From positions 1-64,000 of the IMG/VR virus record IMGVR_UViG_3300021197_000975: a stretch of 64,000 nucleotides of DNA. One strand, written 5' to 3'. Numbering within the stretch: position 1 is the stretch's first letter; each line of letters starts with the position of its first letter. Position numbers and translations under genes: made by a program. The notes under the pieces are model-generated. The model searched no databases, was not told the origin of the DNA, and worked only from the letters and a program-made list of their open reading frames with translations. Of the stretch, positions 1 to 8,649 are shown piece after piece. The DNA comes from a virus.

Positions 1-124
1 CAACTTTGACTGGGATGGGTGGGAAACCCATGACAGTGAGACTCGTGACTGGGAAGTTGATAGCATAGAGTATGATGAGTTCATGACTAACCGTATGAAG
101 GAGAAGAATGGTGAAGAAGTTTGA
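1..124 (+). CDS. C-terminal fragment of an unknown phage protein
   Basis: An open frame enters from the left edge and ends at TGA 122-124, leaving 40 residues. They are acidic and rich in Asp, Glu and Trp (for example DWDGWETHDSE). It overlaps the next start codon by 17 bases, the tight packing seen throughout this genome. No family is recognised, and the N-terminus lies outside the window. Confidence 0.6.
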   Translation, partial: NFDWDGWETHDSETRDWEVDSIEYDEFMTNRMKEKNGEEV

Positions 125-395
125 AGTATACATTAACGTAGAGGATGTGTACTCGTTCCGGGTGGAAGCTGAGAACGAGGAAGCGGTAGACGAAGTATTG
201 CAAGAAATGTTTAATGAATATGGTACAGATTTCTATTCCTTCTTGGCAGATCGACGAGCTGATAAGGGCAGGCATGATGTCCTGTCTGATTATCAGATTG
301 ATATTATTGAGATGATTCCTGCTGCGGAAGCAGACAAGATCATCATGGAAAATAAACTTACCGAACGAATGATGCATGAAGATATGGATGATTAA
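108..395 (+). CDS. Small acidic protein of unknown function
   Basis: 95 residues, ATG start preceded by an AAGGAGAAG-type ribosome binding site. The N-terminus (KKFEVYINVEDVYSFRVEAENEEAVDEVL) alternates like a beta-alpha-beta unit. This is a common look for small phage proteins but diagnostic of nothing. It overlaps the preceding fragment and is followed after two bases by the next gene, so it is probably part of one early transcript. Function unknown. Confidence 0.7.
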   Translation: MVKKFEVYINVEDVYSFRVEAENEEAVDEVLQEMFNEYGTDFYSFLADRRADKGRHDVLSDYQIDIIEMIPAAEADKIIMENKLTERMMHEDMDD

Positions 396-397
396 CT

Positions 398-829
398 ATG
401 TCAGCAGGCAAAGGTGATAGGTATCGTGAAGTTGATTGGAATAAGTACAGTGAAAACTGGGATGCAATTTTTAAACCAAAGGAAAAAAAGATGACGCAAA
501 CCACACATGAAGTTGAAGGTGAGCTTGGTTCTCTTTACTACCACGCAACAGTTTCTGTTAGCTGGCATCAAGAAGACCAAGGTATTGGTTGCTATGCCTA
601 TGGAGATGGGCATTACAATGATGTTGATATGCAATGGGAACTTGATGATTTCTTTGTCGAAGAAGTTTCTATCTTCGGTGAAGATGGTGAACCTATTGTA
701 GAAAACTTAATCAACAAAGATAATATTACTGAGTCTGAGAAAGCGTTGATTGAATCTGTTCATGATGAGATTGATTCAGAATCTTTTGAGCCTGATGATC
801 TTGATGGATACGATGGCTATGATGATTGA
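398..829 (+). CDS. Unknown acidic protein with N-terminal KGD...NWDAIF segment
   Basis: 143 residues. The first 30 residues are basic and aromatic (AGKGDRYREVDWNKY, then ENWDAIF). The remainder is strongly acidic and ends in Asp/Gly/Tyr repeats. A related ENW-x-x-IF segment ends the otherwise different 67-residue protein at 1410-1613. The residues after Met32 (MTQTTHEVEG) could be a second domain with its own start. Its TGA overlaps the first base of the following tRNA. Function unknown. Confidence 0.75.
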   Translation: MSAGKGDRYREVDWNKYSENWDAIFKPKEKKMTQTTHEVEGELGSLYYHATVSVSWHQEDQGIGCYAYGDGHYNDVDMQWELDDFFVEEVSIFGEDGEPIVENLINKDNITESEKALIESVHDEIDSESFEPDDLDGYDGYDD

Positions 830-901
830 GGCCAGTAGCTCAGCGGTCAGAGCAGGCGGCTCATAATCGCTTAGTCCCCGGTTCGAATCCGGGTTGGCCT
901 A
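829..901 (+). tRNA. tRNA with CAT anticodon (Met, or Ile after lysidine modification)
   Basis: Cloverleaf: acceptor 829-835 (AGGCCAG) pairs with 894-900 (TTGGCCT) with one G-T pair. D stem is GCTC/GAGC. Anticodon stem GGCGG/TCGCT closes loop CTCATAA with anticodon CAT at 862-864. T arm is CCGG-TTCGAAT-CCGG. Discriminator is A901; CCA is not encoded. The anticodon stem lacks the three G-C pairs of initiators, so elongator Met or Ile-CAT is more likely. Confidence 0.9.
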
Positions 902-902
902 C

Positions 903-964
903 TATAAGAGTATGCGAACTGCTGCGACGGCGAAAGCCCTAGTGCTGGGGGACATGCTCTTATA
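903..964 (+). ncRNA. Long hairpin linking two tRNAs
   Basis: Bases 903-914 pair with 953-964 in an unbroken 12-bp stem (one T-G pair). Inside is a GGC-GAAA-GCC tetraloop hairpin at 929-938. The stem starts two bases after the first tRNA and its last base is the first base of the second tRNA. It may be a processing element or a small structured RNA. No T arm is present, so it is not a tRNA. Confidence 0.45.
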
Positions 965-1036
965 CTCCGGTAGCTCAGGGGACAGAGCAACGGCCTTCTA
1001 AGCCGTGGGTCGTAGGTTCGAATCCTACTCGGAGTG
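964..1036 (+). tRNA. tRNA-Arg (TCT anticodon)
   Basis: Acceptor ACTCCGG (964-970) pairs with TCGGAGT (1029-1035) with one G-T pair; discriminator G1036. Anticodon stem ACGGC/GCCGT closes loop CTTCTAA, anticodon TCT. T arm is GTAGG-TTCGAAT-CCTAC. It reads AGA, a codon used heavily in the phage genes, as expected for a codon-supplementing phage tRNA. CCA is not encoded. Confidence 0.93.
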
Positions 1037-1040
1037 CTTT

Positions 1041-1124
1041 GCCCTTGTGGCGGAACTGGCAGACGCGACAGACTTAAAATCTGTTTCCCGTTAGGGAGTA
1101 TGGGTTCGAGTCCCATCGAGGGTA
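1041..1124 (+). tRNA. tRNA-Leu (TAA anticodon)
   Basis: Class II tRNA of 84 nt. Acceptor GCCCTTG (1041-1047) pairs with CGAGGGT (1117-1123); discriminator A. Anticodon stem ACAGA/TCTGT closes loop CTTAAAA, anticodon TAA. Variable arm TCCCG-TTAG-GGGA-type and T arm TGGG-TTCGAGT-CCCA are visible. It reads TTA, which is frequent in these AT-rich genes. Confidence 0.93.
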
Positions 1125-1138
1125 TTAAAGGAGAACAT

Positions 1139-1417
1139 ATGGTTACGATTATATCTTATACTGTGATAATTCTTATACTTGTTTTTATAGTTGTGAATAC
1201 ACTGGAGAATAATATGGAAAAGAAAAAGTGGGGCATCAAGGTTAACGGAGATACTTGGATGTCTGATGGACATTGGATGGATGAGAATGGTGATTGGCAT
1301 GATCACCCTGCTGTTTATGATACAGCTACTGAAGCTAAGAAAGATGCTGCTGAGTTTGGCAAAGGCAGTAATCATACATATGTAGCTGAGGTTTATAAGG
1401 AGAACAACGATGGGTAA
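1139..1417 (+). CDS. Membrane-anchored small protein
   Basis: 92 residues from ATG 1139, which follows a strong AAAGGAGAACAT site just after tRNA-Leu. Residues 3-21 are an uninterrupted hydrophobic helix (VTIISYTVIILILVFIVV), so it is a predicted N-terminal membrane anchor. A soluble Trp/His/Asp-rich domain of about 65 residues follows (DGHWMDENGDWHDH). An internal ATG at 1214 (MEKKKWG) also has a GGAG nearby and could give a soluble form. Function unknown. Confidence 0.7.
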   Translation: MVTIISYTVIILILVFIVVNTLENNMEKKKWGIKVNGDTWMSDGHWMDENGDWHDHPAVYDTATEAKKDAAEFGKGSNHTYVAEVYKENNDG

Positions 1418-1613
1418 ATGGGATAACCTTCGTCACGAAACACTTAAGCCTTGGGATGCTACTCCCGGTAAAATGGTACGAGGCAAGCACCCTAAGGTTA
1501 TAGAAGAACAGAAGAAAAGAAAAGAACAATTCGAAAAAAATTGGGAAAAAATTTTTGGCACTAAACCATTAAACAATTCTGAGGATTCAGAGGAGAAAGA
1601 AAAAGATGATTAA
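1410..1613 (+). CDS. Small basic protein ending in a NWEKIF segment
   Basis: 67 residues. The start overlaps the previous stop, with AAGGAGAACA upstream. Highly charged, with a Lys/Glu-rich helix (EEQKKRKEQFEKNWEKIFG) resembling the N-terminal segment of the protein at 398-829. Function unknown; overlap with both neighbours implies co-translation. Confidence 0.65.
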   Translation: MGKWDNLRHETLKPWDATPGKMVRGKHPKVIEEQKKRKEQFEKNWEKIFGTKPLNNSEDSEEKEKDD

Positions 1614-1815
1614 TATTGAGCGTGTATATAAAACGACTCTTTATATTGGATTAATTTTCATGGTAGTTATGGTTGCGTTTGATATGCAAACTAAATATGA
1701 ACTGCCATGGTATAGTTACTTGTTACCATTAGGTATACCTACAGTTTTGTTTTTAACTACAATTATTTTGGCACTGTATGTGTCACACCTAATGACTAAG
1801 GAAGATACATTATGA
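1606..1815 (+). CDS. Small two-helix membrane protein
   Basis: 69 residues with two hydrophobic segments, about residues 8-26 (TTLYIGLIFMVVMVAFDM) and 34-60 (YSYLLPLGIPTVLFLTTIILALYV), joined by a short polar turn. It sits just before the primase-helicase with a 4-base ATGA overlap. Shape and size would fit a holin-like or superinfection protein, but its early position argues against late lysis. Function unknown. Confidence 0.65.
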   Translation: MINIERVYKTTLYIGLIFMVVMVAFDMQTKYELPWYSYLLPLGIPTVLFLTTIILALYVSHLMTKEDTL

Positions 1816-3548
1816 TCCCCGCAAAGATCAACAACGAAAGAGTAGAGAAGAGATCTCAATGCCCTCGCTGCGCCGAGGAAGGACGAGATACTTCTCAAGA
1901 TAATTTGGCAACTTATACTGACGGACATAGCTACTGCTTTTCTTGTGGCTACTATGAGAAAGGTAAATACGATAACATGAAGAAAGTTACAGACACTACT
2001 GTTCAAAAGACATTCAAAGCTTACAACGGACAAGCAGAGGCGCTACCTCACCGTAGGATTATGGAGCACACATGTCGTAAGTTTAGGTATCAAACCCTTG
2101 AACAAGCAGGCAAGAACTTAGAGATAGAAAACTATTATAATTTTGATGGTACTCTTAAAGCTCAGAAGATTAGAGATACTGACAACAAGAACTTCCATTG
2201 GATAGGCGACACAAACAACCTGCCCTTGTATGGTCAGCACCTTTACGAAGGTGGAGGCAAGAGGATTACTATCACCGAAGGTGCTATTGATTGTCTTACT
2301 ATGAGTCAGTTGTTTGATAACAAGTACCCTGTTGTTTCTATTCCTAGTGGCGTTCAGTCTGCTGCTAAATCTATCAAAGAAAACTATGAGTTTGTTTCTT
2401 CCTTTGAAACAATTGTTCTGTGCTTTGATATGGATGACCCCGGTCAAACAGCAGCTCGTGAAGTAGCAGAAATTCTACCTCCGGGTAAGGTAAGAGTGAT
2501 GTCATTGCCTCGTAAAGATCCTAATGAAATGCTGCTTAAGGGTGAGGGTAAGGATATCATTGCTGCTTACTGGAATGCTAAGACACACAGCCCTGATTCT
2601 ATTCTGCATGTAAGCGAAGTGCTTGCACAAGAAAGAGAAATGGGTGAGGTCTTTGAGTACCCTTGGGATAAGATGACTGAGTTTATGATCGGACAGGACA
2701 CCGGAAGGCTGAACCTGTGGACATCAGCAACAGGTCATGGTAAGTCAAGCATCATTAGAGAAATTATGTGGCATCATCTTAGTAATAATAACTCAGTAGG
2801 TTGTGTGTTCCTTGAGGAATCACCAGAATCTACAGTTGATGATTTGATTTCACTTAAACTTGGTAAGCCTGTGCGTAAGATCATGGGTCAACGTCAGCTT
2901 AATGAACTTAGGAATAAGTTTGACAAGCCTCTTGTTGATACTGGTGTTATGGATACACTTACTGATGAAGAGTACAATGAAGCACGTTCAGGTATTACTG
3001 AACTTCCCTTGTACATCTATGACCATATCGGCAATACTAATATTGGTAATGTAATGTCACGACTAGAGTACATGGCTGTCGGCCTTGGCTGTCGTGTAAT
3101 TATTGTTGACCATATCACATTGCTTGGTAACATTCTTCTTACTAGTGACAACTGGGGTTCAGAAAGATTGATCCTCGATGATACTATGAAGCAGCTCAGA
3201 TCTCTTGTAGAAAGAACTGGCGTTGTTATTCATGTCATCTCTCACATCAAGAAGACGGATAAGAATGTTGATGAGGGTGAGCGTATTAACCTTAATGACC
3301 TTCGTGGTTCTGGTTCTCTTGCTCAGATCTCTGACTATGTGTTTGCTCTTGAACGTAATCGTCAGCACTCTGATGATAAGATCGCAAACACGACGAATAT
3401 CCGTGTACTTAAGAATAGAAAGACTGGTAAGTGTGGTATTGCTTGTGCTCTGTACTACAATCACGACACTAGCAGGCTGGAAGATGTGAACTTTACTGTT
3501 ACTCCAGAAGGAGAGGTACTATATAATTATGAAAGTGTTAGCATTTGA
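1812..3548 (+). CDS. T7 gp4-like primase-helicase
   Basis: 578 residues, close to T7 gp4 (566). The N-terminal primase has a zinc ribbon (Cys17, Cys20, Cys42, Cys45), then a TOPRIM fold with the catalytic Glu near 156 (ITEGAID) and an Asp pair at 206/208 (CFDMDDPG). The C-terminal RecA-type helicase has Walker A at about 306-312 (ATGHGKS), a hydrophobic strand ending in Asp (VIIVDHIT) and an arginine-finger region (LRGSGSL). It should unwind the fork and lay RNA primers for the polymerase encoded immediately downstream, whose start overlaps this stop by 20 bases. Confidence 0.95.
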   Translation: MIPAKINNERVEKRSQCPRCAEEGRDTSQDNLATYTDGHSYCFSCGYYEKGKYDNMKKVTDTTVQKTFKAYNGQAEALPHRRIMEHTCRKFRYQTLEQAGKNLEIENYYNFDGTLKAQKIRDTDNKNFHWIGDTNNLPLYGQHLYEGGGKRITITEGAIDCLTMSQLFDNKYPVVSIPSGVQSAAKSIKENYEFVSSFETIVLCFDMDDPGQTAAREVAEILPPGKVRVMSLPRKDPNEMLLKGEGKDIIAAYWNAKTHSPDSILHVSEVLAQEREMGEVFEYPWDKMTEFMIGQDTGRLNLWTSATGHGKSSIIREIMWHHLSNNNSVGCVFLEESPESTVDDLISLKLGKPVRKIMGQRQLNELRNKFDKPLVDTGVMDTLTDEEYNEARSGITELPLYIYDHIGNTNIGNVMSRLEYMAVGLGCRVIIVDHITLLGNILLTSDNWGSERLILDDTMKQLRSLVERTGVVIHVISHIKKTDKNVDEGERINLNDLRGSGSLAQISDYVFALERNRQHSDDKIANTTNIRVLKNRKTGKCGIACALYYNHDTSRLEDVNFTVTPEGEVLYNYESVSI

Positions 3549-5229
3549 CATAGAGGCTAATGGATTAAATGAAATCACAATTGGTAGAAAAGGCGAGACT
3601 ATACCGGAGGCGGACACCATCTTGTGTGGGTCCATCTATAATCTGGAAACAAAAGAAACGTTTGGTTATGGACCAAGAGAAATCAAACAGATGGTTTCCG
3701 AATTGGAAAGCGCTGATATTATTATTGGTCATCATGCTCTTGGGTATGATCTTCCTTTACTTAATCGTCTCTACGGACGTATTACTACTACTGTCTACGA
3801 TACACTAGTTGTATCTAGATTGATGTGGCCTGACAAGTGTGGCTTACCTAACGGTAGTCATTCACTTAAGAGTTGGGGTGAGTACTTGGGGGAATCTAAG
3901 ATTGATTATGATGGAGGATGGGATGTGTTTAGCGAAGAGATGCTAAAGTATTGCATTCAAGATTCTATTGTAGCTGCTAAGATTTATGATTACCAAAAGG
4001 ATTTTGTTTCTAAGAATGCACAGTCAGTTAAGATGGAGCATAGAGTAGCTGAAGTTATTTCCGAACAAGTAGAGAATGGGTTTGGGTTTGACATGGATGC
4101 AGCTATTAAACTTGAGGCTAGTCTTATGATGGAAAAGGTTTCTGTTGAGCATGAGATGCAAGAGATCTTTCCTGATCAAGTAATTGAACGCTGGTCAGAG
4201 AAGACTGGCAAGAGATTGAAAGATAAAGTTATTGCTTTTAATCCCGGCAGTAGAAAACAAATAGCTGAAAGACTACATGTTAAATATGATTGGCATTATC
4301 CTGTTACCGACAAGGGCAACCCCAAGGTGGACAGAACTGTACTCTCTAAATTAAATTATCCTGAAGCAAAGATTCTAGTTAAATATTTTGATGAAACAAA
4401 ACTGTTAAGTCAAGTATCCGACTGGATCATACGTGCTCAAGGATCAAGAGACAATCGTATACACGGTAGCATTAACACTCTTGGAACTGTGACTGGAAGG
4501 ATGACTTCCAACAACCCTAACATGCAACAGGTTAGCAGTGACAAGAGAGCGCGAAGTCTTTTCGTACCACGAGAAGGCTGGTCGCTTGTTGGTTGTGACT
4601 TATCTGGTTTAGAACTAAGGATGCTTGCACACTACTTGCATCCATTTGATTCAGGTGAGTACGCAGAGGTTGTATTGAATGGTGACATACATACACATAA
4701 CCAACGTGCAATGGGTGTAGACACAAGATCCAAAGCAAAGAATGGCATCTATTGTTTCTTGTATGGTGGTGGTGATCAGAAGTTTGGTTCTGTTATTGGA
4801 ACTTCATCTTCCGAAGCACGCTCTATAAAGAATAAATTGCTATCTAATATTCCAGCACTTAAGAAGCTGTTGGATATCTGTCGATTTAATTCAGTGCAGT
4901 CAGGAAACATATCCCCCTTTGATTGGCGGGACATCCCTGTTCGTAGTGAACATGCAACTCTTAATACTTTACTACAATCTTCCGGTGCTCACATCGCTAA
5001 GGTGTGGACTTGTTTTGCAGATAGTAATCTTAAGAAAAAGTTTAAAGGTAAGTTCAAATGGATTGCTAATGTTCATGATGAATTGCAAATAGAATGTGAA
5101 AGTTCTATTGCTCATGAGGTAGGCAAAGAGGTATGTCGTTGTGCTAACCTAGCTGGTGAATTCTTTAAGTGTCGTATTAAAATTGATGCCGAGTACCGAG
5201 TCGGAAAGAACTGGTCGGAAACTCATTAG
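3529..5229 (+). CDS. Family-A DNA polymerase (T7 gp5-like)
   Basis: 566 residues against 704 in T7, so a compact version. N-terminal 3'-5' proofreading domain opens with FDIEANG (Asp7, Glu9). Polymerase motif A is DLSGLELRML with Asp357. Motif B (RSKAKNGIYCFLYGG) begins at Arg400. Motif C is VHDELQ with His516-Asp517. It replicates phage DNA with the adjacent primase-helicase. Many bacterial-host T7-like polymerases use thioredoxin for processivity; whether the binding loop exists here cannot be judged by eye. The start overlaps the helicase gene. Confidence 0.96.
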   Translation: MKVLAFDIEANGLNEITIGRKGETIPEADTILCGSIYNLETKETFGYGPREIKQMVSELESADIIIGHHALGYDLPLLNRLYGRITTTVYDTLVVSRLMWPDKCGLPNGSHSLKSWGEYLGESKIDYDGGWDVFSEEMLKYCIQDSIVAAKIYDYQKDFVSKNAQSVKMEHRVAEVISEQVENGFGFDMDAAIKLEASLMMEKVSVEHEMQEIFPDQVIERWSEKTGKRLKDKVIAFNPGSRKQIAERLHVKYDWHYPVTDKGNPKVDRTVLSKLNYPEAKILVKYFDETKLLSQVSDWIIRAQGSRDNRIHGSINTLGTVTGRMTSNNPNMQQVSSDKRARSLFVPREGWSLVGCDLSGLELRMLAHYLHPFDSGEYAEVVLNGDIHTHNQRAMGVDTRSKAKNGIYCFLYGGGDQKFGSVIGTSSSEARSIKNKLLSNIPALKKLLDICRFNSVQSGNISPFDWRDIPVRSEHATLNTLLQSSGAHIAKVWTCFADSNLKKKFKGKFKWIANVHDELQIECESSIAHEVGKEVCRCANLAGEFFKCRIKIDAEYRVGKNWSETH

Positions 5230-5238
5230 GAGAAACAT

Positions 5239-5955
5239 ATGAAAGTTGTACAAATATCAGGGGTCGGTCGTGTTGGCAAGTCAACTGTAGCTACTATGTT
5301 AGCTTACATTGCTGTTGACCAAGGGTATATCCCCGTCATGGTTCCTTTCGCTAAGGCGTTAAAAGAAGAAGCAGATCAATTAGGATTCTCTAAAGAAGAG
5401 AACCCTGAAGAATACCGTGCGTTTTGCCAGAAGCTTGGAGCAGACAGAAGAGAAGCTGATCCAGATTATTGGGTGAAGAAAGCACAAGAAGATATTGAAG
5501 AAGTAAAAGAACAAGAAGCTAAGAGAAAGAAGCACGCTAACGGACACGCTTGGGAGTATCTTGTAATTCAAGATGACGTTAGGTATATGAACGAACTCAT
5601 CTATGGCCGAGAGATCGGAGCATATCAGTTGTTTGTAACTCCTTATGAAAGAAAGATTGCACAAGAGAATTCATCGTGGAGAACACATGAGTCTGAACGT
5701 ATTGCTAATCTTACTGAAGCAGGAGACAGGAATTATTCTGATGTGTTTCATGAGTATGTTGTGAATGATAAGGATGTGGATAGCTTAGCAAAGAAAGTTA
5801 AGTCTAGATTCTACGCTTGGATTTCTGACCCTGATCCTTGTGGCTGCTCATTGTGTGAGATGTACCGATCAGGCTTAGTCCCGACTGTTAGATTCCTCAG
5901 TGAACAACAGTATGATGAAGTACTAGGAGATATAGATGATTACGAAACCGACTAA
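5239..5955 (+). CDS. P-loop protein resembling deoxynucleoside monophosphate kinase
   Basis: 238 residues. The N-terminal P-loop is GVGRVGKST (residues 8-16), followed by an alpha-beta core with IQDDVRYMNE, the DD-x-R-x-x-NE signature seen in phage dNMP kinase-like proteins. It would phosphorylate dNMPs from degraded host DNA, matching the neighbouring exonuclease and RNR. The C-terminal tail has CGCSLCEMY, a possible small metal knuckle absent from typical kinases. ATG follows AGGAGAAAC. The stop overlaps the exonuclease start by 20 bases. Confidence 0.7.
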   Translation: MKVVQISGVGRVGKSTVATMLAYIAVDQGYIPVMVPFAKALKEEADQLGFSKEENPEEYRAFCQKLGADRREADPDYWVKKAQEDIEEVKEQEAKRKKHANGHAWEYLVIQDDVRYMNELIYGREIGAYQLFVTPYERKIAQENSSWRTHESERIANLTEAGDRNYSDVFHEYVVNDKDVDSLAKKVKSRFYAWISDPDPCGCSLCEMYRSGLVPTVRFLSEQQYDEVLGDIDDYETD

Positions 5956-6685
5956 AGCAATACTTGATGGTGATATCATTGCCTATCGAGCTGCCTTCTG
6001 GGCTGACCAAGAAGGTATAGATGATCTGCCCTTCAGGATCAAGAAAGATTTCCAGAAGTGGACACCGAAGGGGTGTGATGAATCTATCGTAGCTATGTCC
6101 TGTCCAAGAGATACCAACTATCGTAGGGATTTCTGGCCTGCATATAAACTACACAGGGATAGCTTCATTAAGCCTGATTCTATGGCCTATTGTTTGGAGC
6201 TTATCTATGAGCTAAGTGATGCTCAGTGTGTCAATAGATTAGAGGCTGATGACTTGATTGGTATGATGGTTTCCAAAGGAGAAGCTATTGGTGTCACTGT
6301 CGATAAGGATCTAAGGCAAGTGCCGGGCTGGCATTGGAATCCTGATAGGGAGAAAGAGCCTATCTTTATTGAAGAAGAAGATGCTGATAAGTTCTTCTAT
6401 CAACAGTGGATGTCAGGGGATAGCACGGATAATATATGGGGCCTTTGGAGAGTTGGTGCTAAGACAGCAGATAAGATTCTTGATTCCCATGATAAAGAGA
6501 AATGGGATGAGCTGATCCTCGATAAATATATGTCTGAGGATTGGGATCGTAGGCCTGAAAGCAAGACCCCTACTATCTCAAGAAGGGATTTTGCTATAGC
6601 TCAGGCAAGATGTGTTAGAATCTTACGGGATGGGGACTATGATAGTAATACTAAAGAAGTTTTACTATGGTCCCCTGTCGAATAA
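5936..6685 (+). CDS. 5'-3' exonuclease (FEN-like, T7 gp6 role)
   Basis: 249 residues. It begins with the metal-binding ILDGDIIAYRAAF segment (Asp11, Asp13). Further acidic clusters are RLEADDLIGM and VTVDKDLRQ, followed by a helix-hairpin-helix region GDSTDNIWGLWRVGAKTADKIL. This is the order in FEN/T7 gp6-type flap exonucleases. Roles are primer removal, host DNA degradation and recombination. It sits between the kinase-like gene and RNR. Confidence 0.9.
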   Translation: MITKPTKAILDGDIIAYRAAFWADQEGIDDLPFRIKKDFQKWTPKGCDESIVAMSCPRDTNYRRDFWPAYKLHRDSFIKPDSMAYCLELIYELSDAQCVNRLEADDLIGMMVSKGEAIGVTVDKDLRQVPGWHWNPDREKEPIFIEEEDADKFFYQQWMSGDSTDNIWGLWRVGAKTADKILDSHDKEKWDELILDKYMSEDWDRRPESKTPTISRRDFAIAQARCVRILRDGDYDSNTKEVLLWSPVE

Positions 6686-6728
6686 CCGTGCATTTAGCAG
6701 AAATTATTAAAAATTATAGGAGGTTTTG

Positions 6729-8639
6729 ATGAACCTATTTGAAGATTTTGTTGCCATATCCCGGTACTGTCGATGGATTCCTGAAATTAATAGACGGGAA
6801 ACATGGGAAGAAACGGTAGATAGATTTGTAAACTATATTATAAATCGTTGTGGTTTCGATGGTATGATGAGGCCGGTATTAGATGACATCAGAGAGATGA
6901 TCTTAAACCGGGAGGTGTTCCCCTCTATGAGGACACTCATGACAGCTGGGCCTGCTCTTGATAGAGATGATACAGCAGCCTATAACTGTTCTTATGTGGC
7001 AATGAATCGAGTTGAAGATTTTAGAAACATAATGTACATTCTAATGTGCGGTACTGGTGTTGGTTTCTCCTGCGAAGAAGCAGAGATAGATCAGCTGCCA
7101 GCAATCCCCTCTGAAATTATTAGGGATGATGGTCATATTATTGTGGTAAAGGACAGCCGATCTGGGTGGGCTGATGCCTACTCTGGGCTACTCAACTGCC
7201 TATACAAGGGCATCCACCCTACCATAGACACCAAAGAGATCCGTCCAGCTGGTGCTAGACTGAAGACCTTTGGTGGCCGAGCTTCTGGACCTGAGCCTTA
7301 TGAGCGACTTGTTCGCTTTACTGTTAATATGTTCAATAAAGCTAAGGGACGCAAGCTCAAGTCTATTGAAGTCCATGACCTTGTGTGCCAGATAGCTGAG
7401 GTTATCATCTGTGGTGGTGTACGAAGATCCGCTCTGATTTCTTTGTCTGATCTTTCAAATAGAGAGATGGCAATGGCAAAGACTGGACCGTGGTGGGATA
7501 CTGCTAGCCATAGAAGCTTAGCAAATAACTCTGCTGTATATGAACACAAGCCTGAGCTTGGTGGTTTCTTACAAGAGTGGTCTGCACTGTATGACTCACG
7601 TTCTGGTGAGCGTGGTATCATGAATAGAGAAGCACTTGCCATGTTAGCAAAAAGATCAGGGCGTAAAACAAATGACATTAAGTTTGGTACGAATCCCTGT
7701 TCTGAAATCATCTTACGACCTAATCAGTTTTGTAATTTGTCTACTGTTGTTATCAAAGCAGATGATGACAAGGATAGAATCGCACGTAAGATTGAAATTG
7801 CTACCATCTTAGGTACAATCCAAAGTTCATTTACTAACTTTACTTTCTTTGAAGACAGGGGAGATTACTCTTTCAAAGAAAACTGTGAAGAGGAATGCTT
7901 ACTTGGTGTTTCTATGACAGGGATTCTTGATCACCCACTTATGAGTGGCAAGTTAGATAAAGAAGATCTTAAAAGTTTCTTAAATGATCTTCGTCTTATG
8001 GCTCGTGAAGTTAATAAGATCTGGGCAGACATGTTGAACATCAATTCTTCTACTGCTGTGACTTGTATCAAGCCAGAGGGTACTACTTCCTGTGTTGCAG
8101 GTTCCTCCTCTGGGCTCCACCCTAGACATAGCCAATATTATATTAGAAGAGTACGTTTGGATATTAAAGATCCCCTTACTCAGCTAATGATAGACCAAGG
8201 TATACCTTCTGAACGATGTGTCATGAGACCCGAAAGCCAAATGGTCTTTGAGTTTCCAATCAAGTCGCCAGCTGGCAGTGTTATCCAACAGGAACTAGGT
8301 GCTGAAGAACATCTTTCTATGTGGGAATTATACCAAAAGTTTTATTGCGATCACAAACCAAGTATCACTATATCTTATACGGATGATGAATTCTTGAAGA
8401 TAGGTTCTTGGATTTGGGAAAATTGGGAATGGGTTTCTGGCATTTCATTCCTTCCAGCAACGGATCATGTGTACAAACAAGCACCGTTTGAATCAATTGA
8501 TAGGGAAAAGTATGATGAATTACTTGACCTTATGCCAGCAGATATTGATTGGTCTTTGCTTTCAGCTTATGAGAAAGAAGATGAGACCAAACACAACCAT
8601 ACTCTTGCGTGTTCCGCAAACGGTTGTGAAGTACAATAA
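6729..8639 (+). CDS. nrdJ: Class II (adenosylcobalamin-dependent) ribonucleotide reductase
   Basis: 636 residues from ATG 6729, placed 5 bases after AGGAGG; the TTG three bases earlier is less likely. Features of the ten-stranded barrel are visible: NCSYVAMN (Cys87), CGTGVGFS, and the thiyl-radical Cys324 in FGTNPCSEIILRP. Also seen is PEGTTSCVAGSSSGLHPRHS, and a C-terminal redox tail with Cys628 and Cys633 (CSANGC). No separate small subunit is encoded, consistent with class II, which uses coenzyme B12 instead of oxygen. It converts ribonucleotides to deoxyribonucleotides for replication. B12 dependence suggests a host with cobalamin. Confidence 0.93.
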   Translation: MNLFEDFVAISRYCRWIPEINRRETWEETVDRFVNYIINRCGFDGMMRPVLDDIREMILNREVFPSMRTLMTAGPALDRDDTAAYNCSYVAMNRVEDFRNIMYILMCGTGVGFSCEEAEIDQLPAIPSEIIRDDGHIIVVKDSRSGWADAYSGLLNCLYKGIHPTIDTKEIRPAGARLKTFGGRASGPEPYERLVRFTVNMFNKAKGRKLKSIEVHDLVCQIAEVIICGGVRRSALISLSDLSNREMAMAKTGPWWDTASHRSLANNSAVYEHKPELGGFLQEWSALYDSRSGERGIMNREALAMLAKRSGRKTNDIKFGTNPCSEIILRPNQFCNLSTVVIKADDDKDRIARKIEIATILGTIQSSFTNFTFFEDRGDYSFKENCEEECLLGVSMTGILDHPLMSGKLDKEDLKSFLNDLRLMAREVNKIWADMLNINSSTAVTCIKPEGTTSCVAGSSSGLHPRHSQYYIRRVRLDIKDPLTQLMIDQGIPSERCVMRPESQMVFEFPIKSPAGSVIQQELGAEEHLSMWELYQKFYCDHKPSITISYTDDEFLKIGSWIWENWEWVSGISFLPATDHVYKQAPFESIDREKYDELLDLMPADIDWSLLSAYEKEDETKHNHTLACSANGCEVQ

Positions 8640-8649
8640 GGAGTAACAC

